Shown here piece by piece: positions 40,811-49,474 of a stretch of DNA of 64,000 nucleotides. The notes beneath the pieces are model-generated. The model ran no database searches. It saw nothing but the letters and a program-made list of their open reading frames with translations, and was not told where the DNA came from. The translations under genes were made by a program, and so were the position numbers. Origin of the DNA: CBDDFS01 sp965227255 (GTDB taxonomy: Bacteria; Bacteroidota; Bacteroidia; Flavobacteriales_E; Vicingaceae). Location of the stretch: assembly GCA_965227255.1 (NCBI GenBank), contig CBDDFS010000002.1, forward strand, positions 1,054,001-1,118,000. Direction: 5' to 3'. The number at the start of each line of letters is the position of its first letter. The first letter of the stretch is position 1.

Positions 40811-41206
40811 ATGACAGATCCGATATCAGATTATTTGACAAGGGTACGAAACGCCATCATGGCGAATCACAGAATCGTTGAGATTCCTGCGTCGAATGTG
40901 AAAAAAGAGATTACAAAGATCCTTCACGATAAGGGTTATATCCTGAATTACAAATTCGAGGATGACAACAAACAAGGCACAATCAAAATCGCTTTGAAAT
41001 ATCATCCAAAAACGAAGATTCCGGCCATCAAGAAGATTGAAAGAGCCAGTAAGCCAGGATTGAGAAAATATGTTGGTAATGATGATCTTCCAAGAGTAAT
41101 TAATGGTCTTGGTATTGCTATCATCTCTACATCGAAAGGTGTGATGACTGACAAAGAAGCAAGAAATGAAAACGTTGGTGGCGAAGTATTGTGCCACGTA
41201 TATTAA
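40811..41206 (+). CDS. rpsH: 30S ribosomal protein S8
   Basis: 131 residues. DPISDYLTRVRNAIMANHRI at the N-terminus and GIAIISTSKGVMTDKEARNE at the C-terminus are typical. S8 binds helix 21 of 16S rRNA and in E. coli represses the spc operon by binding mRNA near rplE; no such hairpin was identified here. Confidence 0.98.
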   Translation: MTDPISDYLTRVRNAIMANHRIVEIPASNVKKEITKILHDKGYILNYKFEDDNKQGTIKIALKYHPKTKIPAIKKIERASKPGLRKYVGNDDLPRVINGLGIAIISTSKGVMTDKEARNENVGGEVLCHVY

Positions 41207-41215
41207 TAGAAAGAG

Positions 41216-41767
41216 ATGTCACGAATAGGAAATGCACCCATATCAATTCCTGACGGCGTTCAGGTGAACATTGAGAACGGATTGGTTTCTGTAAAAGGTC
41301 CAAAAGGAGATCTTTCTCAGCAAGTTGATTCAGTGATCGATGTAAAAGTTGAAGAAAACAACATCATCTGCTCAAGGAGCTCTGAAGAAAAGGATGTGAA
41401 GTCTAAGCACGGACTTTACAGATCATTGATCAACAATATGGTCATTGGTGTTTCTGAAGGTTACAAGAAAGAACTTGAATTGGTGGGTGTTGGTTACAGA
41501 GCTGCTGTGAACGGACAGAGACTTGAATTGAGTCTGGGAATGTCACACGCTACTGTACTCGGTCTTCCAACTGAGATCAAAGCTGCAGCTGTAACGGAAA
41601 GAGGTAAGAATCCGATCATTACACTGGAATCTGCCGACAAGCAATTGATCGGTATGGTAGCTGCCAAGATCAGATCATTCAGAAAACCTGAACCATATAA
41701 AGGTAAGGGTGTGAAGTTTGTTGGAGAACACATTAGAAGAAAAGCAGGTAAGTCTGCAGCTAAATAA
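41216..41767 (+). CDS. rplF: 50S ribosomal protein L6
   Basis: 183 residues with two L6 domains. MSRIGNAPISIPDGVQV and GPKGDLS lie in the first; RKPEPYKGKGVKFVGEHIRR at the C-terminus is the conserved rRNA-binding end. It follows rpsH after 9 nt. Confidence 0.98.
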   Translation: MSRIGNAPISIPDGVQVNIENGLVSVKGPKGDLSQQVDSVIDVKVEENNIICSRSSEEKDVKSKHGLYRSLINNMVIGVSEGYKKELELVGVGYRAAVNGQRLELSLGMSHATVLGLPTEIKAAAVTERGKNPIITLESADKQLIGMVAAKIRSFRKPEPYKGKGVKFVGEHIRRKAGKSAAK

Positions 41768-41776
41768 TATTGAGAG

Positions 41777-42136
41777 ATGGCTTTAACAAAAAGAGAAAGA
41801 AGACAAAGGATCAAATACAGAATCCGTAACAGAATCAGCGGAAGTGCTGAAACTCCGAGAATGTCTGTATTCAGAAGCAACAAGGAGATCTACGTTCAGT
41901 TTATCGATGATGAGAGCGGAAAGACCTTGATGTCAGTTTCTTCAAGAGACAAAGGTCTTGAAGGAAAGAAAGATGAAACCAAGTCAGCAATTGCTGCTAA
42001 AGTTGGACAAGCCGCTGCTTCAAAAGCTATTGAAAAAGGCATCAGTACTGTTGTTTTTGACAGAAACGGTTATTTGTATCACGGAAGAGTTAAAGCCTTG
42101 GCTGATGCAGCCAGAGAAGGCGGTTTAAAATTTTAA
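41777..42136 (+). CDS. rplR: 50S ribosomal protein L18
   Basis: 119 residues. RIKYRIRNRISGSAETPRMS, FRSNKEIYVQFIDDESGKTL and FDRNGYLYHGRVKALADAAR identify L18, a 5S rRNA-binding protein of the central protuberance. It is followed by rpsE after 10 nt. Confidence 0.98.
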   Translation: MALTKRERRQRIKYRIRNRISGSAETPRMSVFRSNKEIYVQFIDDESGKTLMSVSSRDKGLEGKKDETKSAIAAKVGQAAASKAIEKGISTVVFDRNGYLYHGRVKALADAAREGGLKF

Positions 42137-42146
42137 AGAATAGAAA

Positions 42147-42665
42147 ATGTCATACGCAAACGTTAAAAGGGTTAAGTCGAGCGAAATTGAACTGGTAGAT
42201 AAGCTGGTTGCAATTCAGAGAGTTACCAAAGTAACCAAGGGGGGTAGACACTTCAGCTTCGCAGCCATTGTGGTTGTGGGTAATGAGAACGGTGTTGTTG
42301 GACACGGTCTTGGAAAAGCGAACGAGGTTACGGAAGCAATTTCAAAGGGTATCGACGATGCCAAGAAGAACCTTATCAAGGTTCCGGTTGTGAACGGTAC
42401 GATTCCTCACGAGCAGGAAGGTAAGTTTGGTGGTGCCAGAGTTTTCATTCGTCCAGCAGCACACGGTACCGGAGTAATTGCCGGTGGTGCCATGAGGGCT
42501 GTAATGGAAAGCGTAGGTGTACATGATGTACTTGCCAAATCGAAAGGTTCGTCAAATCCACACAACGTGGTTAAAGCGACCATCGATGCTTTGGTTCATC
42601 TCAGAGATGCTTACACTGTAGCTGAGCAAAGGAATGTGAGTATTGACAAAGTTTTTAATGGCTAA
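42147..42665 (+). CDS. rpsE: 30S ribosomal protein S5
   Basis: 172 residues. The double-stranded-RNA-binding N-domain has VTKGGRHFSFAAIVVVGNEN and GHGLGKANEVTEAISKGIDD. The C-domain contains GTGVIAGGAMRAVMESVGVH. It takes part in decoding fidelity. Its end lies 4 nt before the likely rpmD start. Confidence 0.98.
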   Translation: MSYANVKRVKSSEIELVDKLVAIQRVTKVTKGGRHFSFAAIVVVGNENGVVGHGLGKANEVTEAISKGIDDAKKNLIKVPVVNGTIPHEQEGKFGGARVFIRPAAHGTGVIAGGAMRAVMESVGVHDVLAKSKGSSNPHNVVKATIDALVHLRDAYTVAEQRNVSIDKVFNG

Positions 42666-42669
42666 GACA

Positions 42670-42846
42670 ATGGCGAAGATTAAAGTAAAACAAGTTAGAA
42701 GTAGCATCAACAGACCGGCAAAGCAAAAGAAAACTTTGCAGGCACTTGGTATCAGAAAAATGAACCAGGTTGTTGAGCATGAGGCTACTCCTCAGATCAT
42801 GGGAATGGTTGAAAAGGTTAGACACCTTGTTGAAGTTTCTGAATAA
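42670..42846 (+). CDS. rpmD: 50S ribosomal protein L30
   Basis: 58 residues from MAKIKVKQVRSSINRP. An ATG at 42658 would add four residues (MAKT) and overlap rpsE. KTLQALGIRKMNQVVEHEAT and the C-terminal MGMVEKVRHLVEV are typical. Not all bacteria have L30; here it has the standard place between rpsE and rplO. Confidence 0.95.
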   Translation: MAKIKVKQVRSSINRPAKQKKTLQALGIRKMNQVVEHEATPQIMGMVEKVRHLVEVSE

Positions 42847-42861
42847 AAGATTTTAGAAGAG

Positions 42862-43308
42862 ATGAAATTACACGAATTAAAACCTGCTGAAGGTTCAGTA
42901 AAAAAAGGAAAGAGAGTTGGTCGAGGTCAGGGATCTGGCAAAGGTGGGACTTCTACAAGAGGACACAAGGGTGCCAAATCAAGATCTGGATATTCTAAGA
43001 AGATTGGATTTGAAGGTGGACAAATGCCACTTCAAAGAAGAGTTCCTAAGTTCGGATTCAACAATATCAACCGAAAGGAATTCAGAGGAATTAATCTCGA
43101 TGTTATCCAGAAACTGATCGACGAGAAAAAAGTAAAGGTCATTGATAATGAAACATTGATCAACAATGGTCTTGCTTCTTCAAAAGATTCGATTAAGATC
43201 TTGGGTAGAGGAGAATTGAAAAGTAAAATTGATTTCAAAGTAAACGCCGTATCTGAATCTGCTAAGAAAGCGATAGAAGATAAAGGCGGAAAAGTAGAAC
43301 TGGTATAA
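42862..43308 (+). CDS. rplO: 50S ribosomal protein L15
   Basis: 148 residues. The Gly/Lys-rich N-terminal arm KRVGRGQGSGKGGTSTRGHK is followed by GFEGGQMPLQRRVPKFGFNN. The globular C-domain includes IKILGRGELKSKIDFKVNAV. It is a late-assembly 50S protein. It is followed by secY after 13 nt. Confidence 0.98.
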   Translation: MKLHELKPAEGSVKKGKRVGRGQGSGKGGTSTRGHKGAKSRSGYSKKIGFEGGQMPLQRRVPKFGFNNINRKEFRGINLDVIQKLIDEKKVKVIDNETLINNGLASSKDSIKILGRGELKSKIDFKVNAVSESAKKAIEDKGGKVELV

Positions 43309-43321
43309 TACCAGCACTTGT

Positions 43322-44659
43322 ATGAGACGACTGATAGAGACATTAAAGAACATTTACAGTATTGAAGACCTGAGATTGAGGATCTACAATACCCTGGGTT
43401 TGTTGCTTATTTACAGACTGGGGTCTTACGTAGTTCTTCCCGGTGTTGATCCGGAAGCTTTAGAGGTTGCCAATGCCGGTTCAGGAGGTGGATTGATGGA
43501 CCTTCTTAACATTTTTGCCGGTGGTGCCTTTTCAAGAGCTTCGATTTTCGCATTGGGTATCATGCCTTATATCTCGGCTTCCATTGTAATACAGTTATTG
43601 GGAATGGCCATTCCTTACTTCCAGAAGCTTCAGAAAGAAGGCGAGAGTGGAAGAAGGAAGATCAACCAAATAACAAGATTCTTGACGATTGCCATTGTGG
43701 GCTTCCAGGCTCCGGGTTATATTGCTTCTCAGATCCCTGTTTCGGCAGGAGAATTGATTGTGAGGCCTGATACCTTCTTCTGGTGGTTCTCTACGGTGAT
43801 TATCCTGATTACCGGTACCATATTTGTAATGTGGCTTGGTGAAAGGATCACTGAAAAAGGTCTGGGTAATGGTATCAGTTTGATCATTATGATAGGAATT
43901 ATTGCCAACCTTCCATTTGCCTTTGTTGCAGAAGCTGCTTCAAGGATCACGGGAGGTGGATTGGTAATCCTGTTGCTTGAAATTGTATTGCTCCTATTGG
44001 TGATTATTGTAACCATTCTCTTGGTTCAGGGAACCAGAAGGATTCCGGTACAGTTTGCCAAGAGAATTGTAGGTAACAAACAATATGGTGGAACCAGAAA
44101 CTTCATTCCGCTAAAGGTTAATGCTGCAGGAGTTATGCCGATCATCTTTGCTCAGGCTATCATGTTTGTGCCAATTACCATTGCAGGATTTGCCGACACT
44201 GAAGCATTGAGTGGTCTGGCCGCAGTATTTAGTGATTACACAGGATTCTGGTACAACTTTGTATTTGCCATTATGGTAATTGCATTTACCTACTTCTATA
44301 CAGCGGTGACGGTGAATCCGAATCAGATCGCTGAGGATATGAAAAAGAACGGAGGTTTTATACCCGGTGTTAAACCCGGAAGAAAGACTTCTGAATTTAT
44401 AGATAATGTGCTTTCAAGGATTACATTGCCCGGATCGATATTCCTGGCATGTGTTGCCATCCTTCCGGCTTTTGCAGGAATTTTTGGAGTAACACAGCAG
44501 TTTGCACAATTCTTTGGAGGAACATCATTGCTGATCATGGTTGGGGTAATTCTCGACACATTGCAGCAAATTGAGAGTCACCTCTTGATGAGGCATTACG
44601 ACGGATTGATGAAGTCGGGAAAAATTAAAGGAAGGTCTAACTTAAACATAGCGATCTAA
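43322..44659 (+). CDS. secY: Preprotein translocase subunit SecY
   Basis: 445 residues with ten hydrophobic segments. It begins LIETLKNIYSIEDLRLRIYN and has the plug-region LLNIFAGGAFSRASIFALGI. The cytoplasmic ribosome-contact loops include QGTRRIPVQFAKRI and GGFIPGVKPGRKTSEFID. It forms the protein-conducting channel with SecE and SecG. It sits at the normal place before infA. Confidence 0.98.
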   Translation: MRRLIETLKNIYSIEDLRLRIYNTLGLLLIYRLGSYVVLPGVDPEALEVANAGSGGGLMDLLNIFAGGAFSRASIFALGIMPYISASIVIQLLGMAIPYFQKLQKEGESGRRKINQITRFLTIAIVGFQAPGYIASQIPVSAGELIVRPDTFFWWFSTVIILITGTIFVMWLGERITEKGLGNGISLIIMIGIIANLPFAFVAEAASRITGGGLVILLLEIVLLLLVIIVTILLVQGTRRIPVQFAKRIVGNKQYGGTRNFIPLKVNAAGVMPIIFAQAIMFVPITIAGFADTEALSGLAAVFSDYTGFWYNFVFAIMVIAFTYFYTAVTVNPNQIAEDMKKNGGFIPGVKPGRKTSEFIDNVLSRITLPGSIFLACVAILPAFAGIFGVTQQFAQFFGGTSLLIMVGVILDTLQQIESHLLMRHYDGLMKSGKIKGRSNLNIAI

Positions 44660-44661
44660 GA

Positions 44662-44880
44662 ATGGCGAAGCAAGCATCCATAGAACAGGACGGAACGATT
44701 GTAGAGGCATTGTCGAACGCAATGTTTAGAGTTGAGCTTGAAAACGGACACATCATCACAACTCACATTTCAGGAAAAATGAGAATGCACTACATTAAAA
44801 TTTTGCCTGGGGATAAAGTGAGAGTGGAAATGTCACCATATGACCTTACAAAAGGAAGAATAACATTTAGATATAAATAA
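44662..44880 (+). CDS. infA: Translation initiation factor IF-1
   Basis: 72 residues. The OB-fold sequence KQASIEQDGTIVEALSNAMF, ELENGHIITTHISGKMRMHY and MSPYDLTKGRITFRYK is standard. IF-1 blocks the A site during initiation. It starts 2 nt after secY ends. Confidence 0.98.
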   Translation: MAKQASIEQDGTIVEALSNAMFRVELENGHIITTHISGKMRMHYIKILPGDKVRVEMSPYDLTKGRITFRYK

Positions 44881-44886
44881 GAAGAA

Positions 44887-45003
44887 ATGAAAGTAAGAGC
44901 TTCAGTTAAGAAAAGAAGTGCCGATTGCAAAATTGTGAAGCGGAAGGGCAGAGTATACGTAATCAATAAAAAGAACCCAAAATTCAAACAAAGACAGGGT
45001 TAA
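44887..45003 (+). CDS. rpmJ: 50S ribosomal protein L36 (zinc-independent form)
   Basis: 38 residues, MKVRASVKKRSADCKIVKRK at the start and PKFKQRQG at the end. Only Cys14 of the four zinc ligands of the C+ form (Cys11, Cys14, Cys27, His33) is kept. It lies 6 nt after infA and 12 nt before rpsM, the standard place. It is easily missed because of its length. Confidence 0.95.
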   Translation: MKVRASVKKRSADCKIVKRKGRVYVINKKNPKFKQRQG

Positions 45004-45015
45004 AAACCAATTTTT

Positions 45016-45393
45016 ATGGCAAGGATAGCTGGAATTGATTTACCAAAGAATAAAAGAGGCGTCATCGGACTGACCTACATCTATGGTATTGGAAAAAGTA
45101 CTGCACAGGAGATACTTGAAGCAGTTGACGTAGATATCAATAAAAAGGTTCAGGACTGGAACGATGATGAATTGGCTCGAATCAGAAAAGAGCTGAATGA
45201 AAATCACAAAGTAGAAGGATCTCTTCGATCTGAAGTTCAGTTGAACATCAAGCGATTGATGGACATCGGAAGTTACAGAGGTGTGAGGCACAGAACAGGA
45301 TTGCCGTTGAGAGGTCAGACTACCAAGAACAATGCCCGTACCAGAAAAGGTAAAAGGAAAACTGTTGCCAACAAGAAGATTGCAACGAAATAA
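45016..45393 (+). CDS. rpsM: 30S ribosomal protein S13
   Basis: 125 residues. ARIAGIDLPKNKRGVIGLTY, YGIGKSTAQEIL and YRGVRHRTGLPLRGQTTKNN are conserved. The basic tail that contacts the P-site tRNA is present. It is a 30S head protein forming bridge B1a. Confidence 0.98.
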   Translation: MARIAGIDLPKNKRGVIGLTYIYGIGKSTAQEILEAVDVDINKKVQDWNDDELARIRKELNENHKVEGSLRSEVQLNIKRLMDIGSYRGVRHRTGLPLRGQTTKNNARTRKGKRKTVANKKIATK

Positions 45394-45405
45394 TTGAATT
45401 GAGAA

Positions 45406-45792
45406 ATGGCTAAGACAACAGCAAAGAAGAAAAGGAATGTTAAAGTGGAATCTATGGGTCAGGCTCATATCCACGCTTCATTCAACAACATTATCATCTC
45501 TTTGACAAACAATGCAGGACAGGTTATTTCCTGGTCTTCAGCGGGAAAGCAGGGTTTCAGAGGTTCTAAAAAGAACACACCATATGCTGCTCAGGTTGCT
45601 GCTGAGGATTGTGCTAAAGTAGCTCATGAAGCTGGTTTGAGAAGAGTAAAAGTTTTCGTTAAAGGACCAGGTTCAGGAAGAGAATCTGCTATCCGAAGCA
45701 TCCATAATTCAGGTATCGAAGTAACAGAGATCGTTGATGTTACTCCAATCCCACACAACGGATGCAGACCACCAAAAAGAAGAAGAGTTTAA
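45406..45792 (+). CDS. rpsK: 30S ribosomal protein S11
   Basis: 128 residues. GQAHIHASFNNIIISLTNNA, SAGKQGFRGSKKNTPYAAQV and TPIPHNGCRPPKRRRV identify S11, which lies on the platform near the mRNA exit and Shine-Dalgarno helix. It is followed by rpsD after 13 nt. Confidence 0.98.
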   Translation: MAKTTAKKKRNVKVESMGQAHIHASFNNIIISLTNNAGQVISWSSAGKQGFRGSKKNTPYAAQVAAEDCAKVAHEAGLRRVKVFVKGPGSGRESAIRSIHNSGIEVTEIVDVTPIPHNGCRPPKRRRV

Positions 45793-45805
45793 TTAAGGAA
45801 GAAAA

Positions 45806-46411
45806 ATGGCAAGGTATAAAGGACCACAATCGAAGATCGCTCGAAAATTCCGTGAACCAATATTTGGACCGGACAAGGCTGTAGAAAGAAAAAACTACGG
45901 ACCGGGACAACACGGGCCAAACAAAAGACGCGGAAAGCAGTCTGAATATGCTGTCCAGTTGCAGGAAAAGCAAAAGGCAAAGTATACTTACGGTATCCTC
46001 GAAAAGCAATTCTCTAACATGTTTGAGAAAGCTTCAAGAAGTAAGGGTATTACCGGTGAGATCTTGCTTCAACTTTGTGAAACAAGACTTGACAACATCG
46101 TCTACAGGTTAGGTATTGCTCCAACAAGAAGAGGCGCCAGACAATTGGTTTCTCACGGCCACATCATTGTTGATGATCAGGTAGTGAACATTCCTTCATT
46201 CCATGTGAAAATTGGAAATGCAATTGGTGTAAGAACGAAATCAGCTTCTTTGGAGGCTATCACGTCTTCATTGGCAAACAACCCAAGTGAAATGGAATGG
46301 TTGGATTGGGATAGTAAAGAAATGAAGGGAAAAATGATCAGTGTTCCACATAGAGATCAAATTCCTGAAAATATTAAAGAGCAACTTATCGTTGAACTTT
46401 ATTCTAAGTAA
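45806..46411 (+). CDS. rpsD: 30S ribosomal protein S4 (no zinc motif)
   Basis: 201 residues. ARYKGPQSKIARKFREPIFG and GPGQHGPNKRRGKQSEYAVQ lie in the N-terminal domain, which lacks the CxxC zinc knuckle of C+ S4. The S4 RNA-binding domain has RLDNIVYRLGIAPTRRGARQ. It is a primary assembly protein and represses the alpha operon in E. coli. Confidence 0.98.
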   Translation: MARYKGPQSKIARKFREPIFGPDKAVERKNYGPGQHGPNKRRGKQSEYAVQLQEKQKAKYTYGILEKQFSNMFEKASRSKGITGEILLQLCETRLDNIVYRLGIAPTRRGARQLVSHGHIIVDDQVVNIPSFHVKIGNAIGVRTKSASLEAITSSLANNPSEMEWLDWDSKEMKGKMISVPHRDQIPENIKEQLIVELYSK

Positions 46412-46439
46412 TCGAATTAAAAATAATTAAGTAAAAAGT

Positions 46440-47432
46440 ATGGCAATTTTAGATTTCCAGAAGCCGGATAAAGTGATCATGGTAAATTCAGACGACCACA
46501 ATGGTCAGTTTGAATTCAGACCATTGGAACCTGGATATGGTATCACAGTTGGTAATGCATTGAGGAGAATCTTGCTTTCTTCATTGGAAGGAAACGCAAT
46601 CACTTCTGTAAAGATTGAAGGTGTTGAGCACGAGTTTTCTACCATCAAAGGAGTAGTGGAGGACGTTACTGCCATCGTTTTGAATCTGAAACAAGTTCGT
46701 TTCAGACAACAAATCGAAGAATCTGATGCTGAAACCATTGTTGTTAGCATTACGGGTCAGGATAAATTGACTGCCGGTGACATTGGTAAGTTCACAACAT
46801 CATTCCAGGTATTGAATCCTGATTTGGTGATCTGTAACATGGATACTTCTGTTAAGCTGAAGATGACTCTAAACATCGGAAGAGGAAGAGGTTATGTGCC
46901 ATCTGAAGAAAATAAAAGCGAGGAAGAAGTAACCGGTGTAATTGCCATCGATTCTATTTACACTCCGATCAAGAATGTAAATTATGCAATCGATAACTAC
47001 AGGGTAGAGCAGAAGACCGACTACGAAAAACTGACGCTTGACATCGAAACTGATGGTTCAATTCATCCAAAAGAGGCTTTGAAAGAAGCAGCTAAGATTT
47101 TGATCCACCACTTCATGTTGTTCTCTGATGAAAAAATCACACTTGAATCTGAAGAGAAATCAGCAGTTGAAGAGTTTGATGAAGATTCATTGCATATGAG
47201 ACAATTGCTTAAGAGCAAACTATCTGACATGGATCTTTCAGTTAGAGCTTTGAATTGCCTTAAAGCTGCCGATGTAGAAACATTGGGTGAGTTGGTTCAG
47301 TTCAATAAGAACGACCTATTGAAATTCAGAAACTTTGGTAAGAAGTCATTGACGGAGTTGGACGAATTAGTTGAAAGAAAAGGCTTGACTTTTGGAATGA
47401 ATGTTTCAAAATACAAACTTGATAAAGACTAA
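46440..47432 (+). CDS. rpoA: RNA polymerase alpha subunit
   Basis: 330 residues. The N-terminal dimerisation domain has EPGYGITVGNALRRILLSSL and EGVEHEFSTIKGVVEDV. A flexible linker (about 238-250) leads to the C-terminal domain, with RALNCLKAADVETLGELVQ and FRNFGKKSLTELDELV for DNA and activator contact. It follows rpsD after 28 nt. Confidence 0.98.
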   Translation: MAILDFQKPDKVIMVNSDDHNGQFEFRPLEPGYGITVGNALRRILLSSLEGNAITSVKIEGVEHEFSTIKGVVEDVTAIVLNLKQVRFRQQIEESDAETIVVSITGQDKLTAGDIGKFTTSFQVLNPDLVICNMDTSVKLKMTLNIGRGRGYVPSEENKSEEEVTGVIAIDSIYTPIKNVNYAIDNYRVEQKTDYEKLTLDIETDGSIHPKEALKEAAKILIHHFMLFSDEKITLESEEKSAVEEFDEDSLHMRQLLKSKLSDMDLSVRALNCLKAADVETLGELVQFNKNDLLKFRNFGKKSLTELDELVERKGLTFGMNVSKYKLDKD

Positions 47433-47463
47433 GTAAAATCCAGCCGATTAGAAACGATACAAA

Positions 47464-48261
47464 ATGAGACACGGTAAGAAATTTAATCATTTGGGCAGAA
47501 CAGCAAGTCACAGAAAGGCGATGCTGGCTAATATGGCTTGTTCATTGATTGAGCATAAAAGAATCAATACAACTGTCGCTAAGGCTAAAGCTCTTAGAGG
47601 ATATGTTGAACCACTTTTGACAAAGTCGAAAGATGATTCTACTCATTCAAGAAGGGTTGTATTCAGTTATCTTCAGAATAAGGATGCTGTTTCTGAATTG
47701 TTCAGAGATGTTGCTCCAAAGATTGCTGAAAGAAATGGGGGTTATACCAGGATTTTAAAAACTGGTTCCAGATTGGGTGATAACGCTGAAATGTGTTTCA
47801 TCGAATTGGTTGACTTCAATGAAACCTACATTCAGGATAAGAAAGATAAGAAAACGACTCGTAGAAGTAGAAGAGGTGGAAGCAAGCCTGCAAGTGCGGC
47901 ACCTGCTGCTGAAACTGCTACAGTTGAAGCTCCGGCTGCAGAGGAAGCAGCTGTTGAAACTGCAGAAGAAGTAAAAGCAGATGCAGTAGAGGCTGTTGAG
48001 GAGAAAACTGAAGAGGTTAAGGCAGAAGCTGCTGAGGTTAATGAAGAAGTTAAAGCCGAGGAACCAAAAGCAGAAGCTACAGAAGAAGTTGCTGAAGAGC
48101 CAAAAGCTGAGGCTGCTACCGAAGAAGTAAAAGAAGAAAAAGCGGAAGCCAAATCTGAAGAAAAAGTTGAGGCCAAAGCTGAAGAAGCTTCTGAAGAGAA
48201 AGCCGAAGAGAAAAAAGAAGAAAATCAAGAGGATTCAGAAGACGAAGAGAAGAAAGACTGA
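47464..48261 (+). CDS. rplQ: 50S ribosomal protein L17 with long acidic C-terminal extension
   Basis: 265 residues. Residues 1-122 form a normal L17 (MRHGKKFNHLGRTASHRKAM, VDFNETYIQ). A basic linker (KKTTRRSRRGG) is followed by about 120 residues made almost only of Glu, Ala, Lys and Val in EEVKAEA-like steps. Bacterial L17 is usually 115-130 residues; shorter tails are common in Bacteroidota. The tail would project from the tunnel-exit side of the 50S, where L17 lies. It is last in the operon, before a terminator. Confidence 0.96.
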   Translation: MRHGKKFNHLGRTASHRKAMLANMACSLIEHKRINTTVAKAKALRGYVEPLLTKSKDDSTHSRRVVFSYLQNKDAVSELFRDVAPKIAERNGGYTRILKTGSRLGDNAEMCFIELVDFNETYIQDKKDKKTTRRSRRGGSKPASAAPAAETATVEAPAAEEAAVETAEEVKADAVEAVEEKTEEVKAEAAEVNEEVKAEEPKAEATEEVAEEPKAEAATEEVKEEKAEAKSEEKVEAKAEEASEEKAEEKKEENQEDSEDEEKKD

Positions 48262-48292
48262 TGAATTTTCATGATTTATAATTTCTTAAGGA

Positions 48293-48327
48293 GGGGTAAA
48301 GCTTTATGTTTTATCCCTTTTTTTTAA
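48293..48327 (+). terminator. Rho-independent terminator between rplQ and carA
   Basis: GGGGTAAA (48293-48300) pairs with TTTATCCC (48310-48317), with one G-U pair, followed by eight T (48318-48325). It ends 12 nt before the carA ATG, so it either ends the ribosomal operon or attenuates carA. Confidence 0.82.
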
Positions 48328-48337
48328 TTTTCACTTT

Positions 48338-49474
48338 ATGAAATATAAAACAAAAGAAAAAGGAATTGTCATGCTGGAAGACGGTACCGTCTTTCATGGC
48401 AAAGCTGCCGGCGCCATCGGCACATCGACCGGAGAGATCTGCTTTAATACGGGAATGACAGGCTATCAGGAGATATTCACTGATCCGTCTTATTACGGTC
48501 AGATCATGACTACTACAACTCCACACATTGGGAATTACGGTACTGCAGAAACTGAGATTGAATCAGATAGTATAAAGATTGCAGGACTCGTTTGTAAAAA
48601 GTTTAGTCAGGAATACTCTCGTCCTTTTGGAAATAAATCACTTCAGGATTATCTGGAGGAGCAGAATATTGTAGCCATCACCGATATCGATACCAGGGCC
48701 CTGGTAATGCATATCCGCGATAAAGGAGCCATGAATGCCATCATTTCTTCTGAAATTTTCGACGAGAAGGAATTGCAAAAAAGGCTCAACGATGTTCCTT
48801 CCATGGAAGGACTGGAATTGGTATCAAAGGTTTCGACCAAAGAAACATATGAAGTTGGCGATCCTAGTGCTGAATACAGAGTGGCTCTTATCGACCTGGG
48901 TGTAAAAAAGAACATTGTCAGGTGTCTGAACGAAAGAGGATGTTTCGTCAAAGTATTCCCGTATGATGCTGATTTCGATGAGATCATGGCCTTTAATCCG
49001 GATGGAATTCACTTGTCAAACGGACCTGGTGATCCAGCTCCTTTAACCGGTGTTATTGGTAACGTTAAGAAATTGCTTGATTCAAATATTCCGGTATTTG
49101 GAATATGTCTTGGTCACCAGATTCTGTCACTGGCAAATGGACTTACAACTTCGAAAATGTTTAATGGACATAGAGGAATTAACCATCCGGTAAAGAATCT
49201 GATTACCGGTCATTGTGAAGTAACAAGTCAGAATCATGGTTTCGTAGTGGATTGGGAATCTGCTGAGAAAGATGACAATATAGAAATCACTCATATGCAC
49301 CTGAATGACAAGACCCTTGCCGGAATGAAATTGAAGGACAAGAAGGCTTTTTCTGTTCAGTATCACCCTGAAGCTTCACCAGGCCCATGGGATGCAAGAT
49401 ATCTATTCGATGATTTTATAAACCTTATAAAAGAAAGCAAAGTAAAAAAGAATGAGCTTCATAAACAGTATTAG
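48338..49474 (+). CDS. carA: Carbamoyl-phosphate synthase small subunit
   Basis: 378 residues. The N-terminal CarA domain (VMLEDGTVFHGKAAG, NTGMTGYQEIFTDPSYYGQI) is followed by a class I glutamine amidotransferase domain. That domain has Cys257 in FGICLGHQI and the His-Glu pair in QYHPEASPGP. It supplies ammonia to CarB for pyrimidine and arginine synthesis. carB is not adjacent. The 3' end overlaps eno by 23 nt. Confidence 0.97.
   Translation: MKYKTKEKGIVMLEDGTVFHGKAAGAIGTSTGEICFNTGMTGYQEIFTDPSYYGQIMTTTTPHIGNYGTAETEIESDSIKIAGLVCKKFSQEYSRPFGNKSLQDYLEEQNIVAITDIDTRALVMHIRDKGAMNAIISSEIFDEKELQKRLNDVPSMEGLELVSKVSTKETYEVGDPSAEYRVALIDLGVKKNIVRCLNERGCFVKVFPYDADFDEIMAFNPDGIHLSNGPGDPAPLTGVIGNVKKLLDSNIPVFGICLGHQILSLANGLTTSKMFNGHRGINHPVKNLITGHCEVTSQNHGFVVDWESAEKDDNIEITHMHLNDKTLAGMKLKDKKAFSVQYHPEASPGPWDARYLFDDFINLIKESKVKKNELHKQY

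Noticed and set aside
47755..48228. Minus-strand frame opposite the rplQ tail (Phe/Ser-rich)
   Set aside because: It is the antisense reading of the GAA/GCT-rich low-complexity tail of L17; long open frames are expected there by composition.
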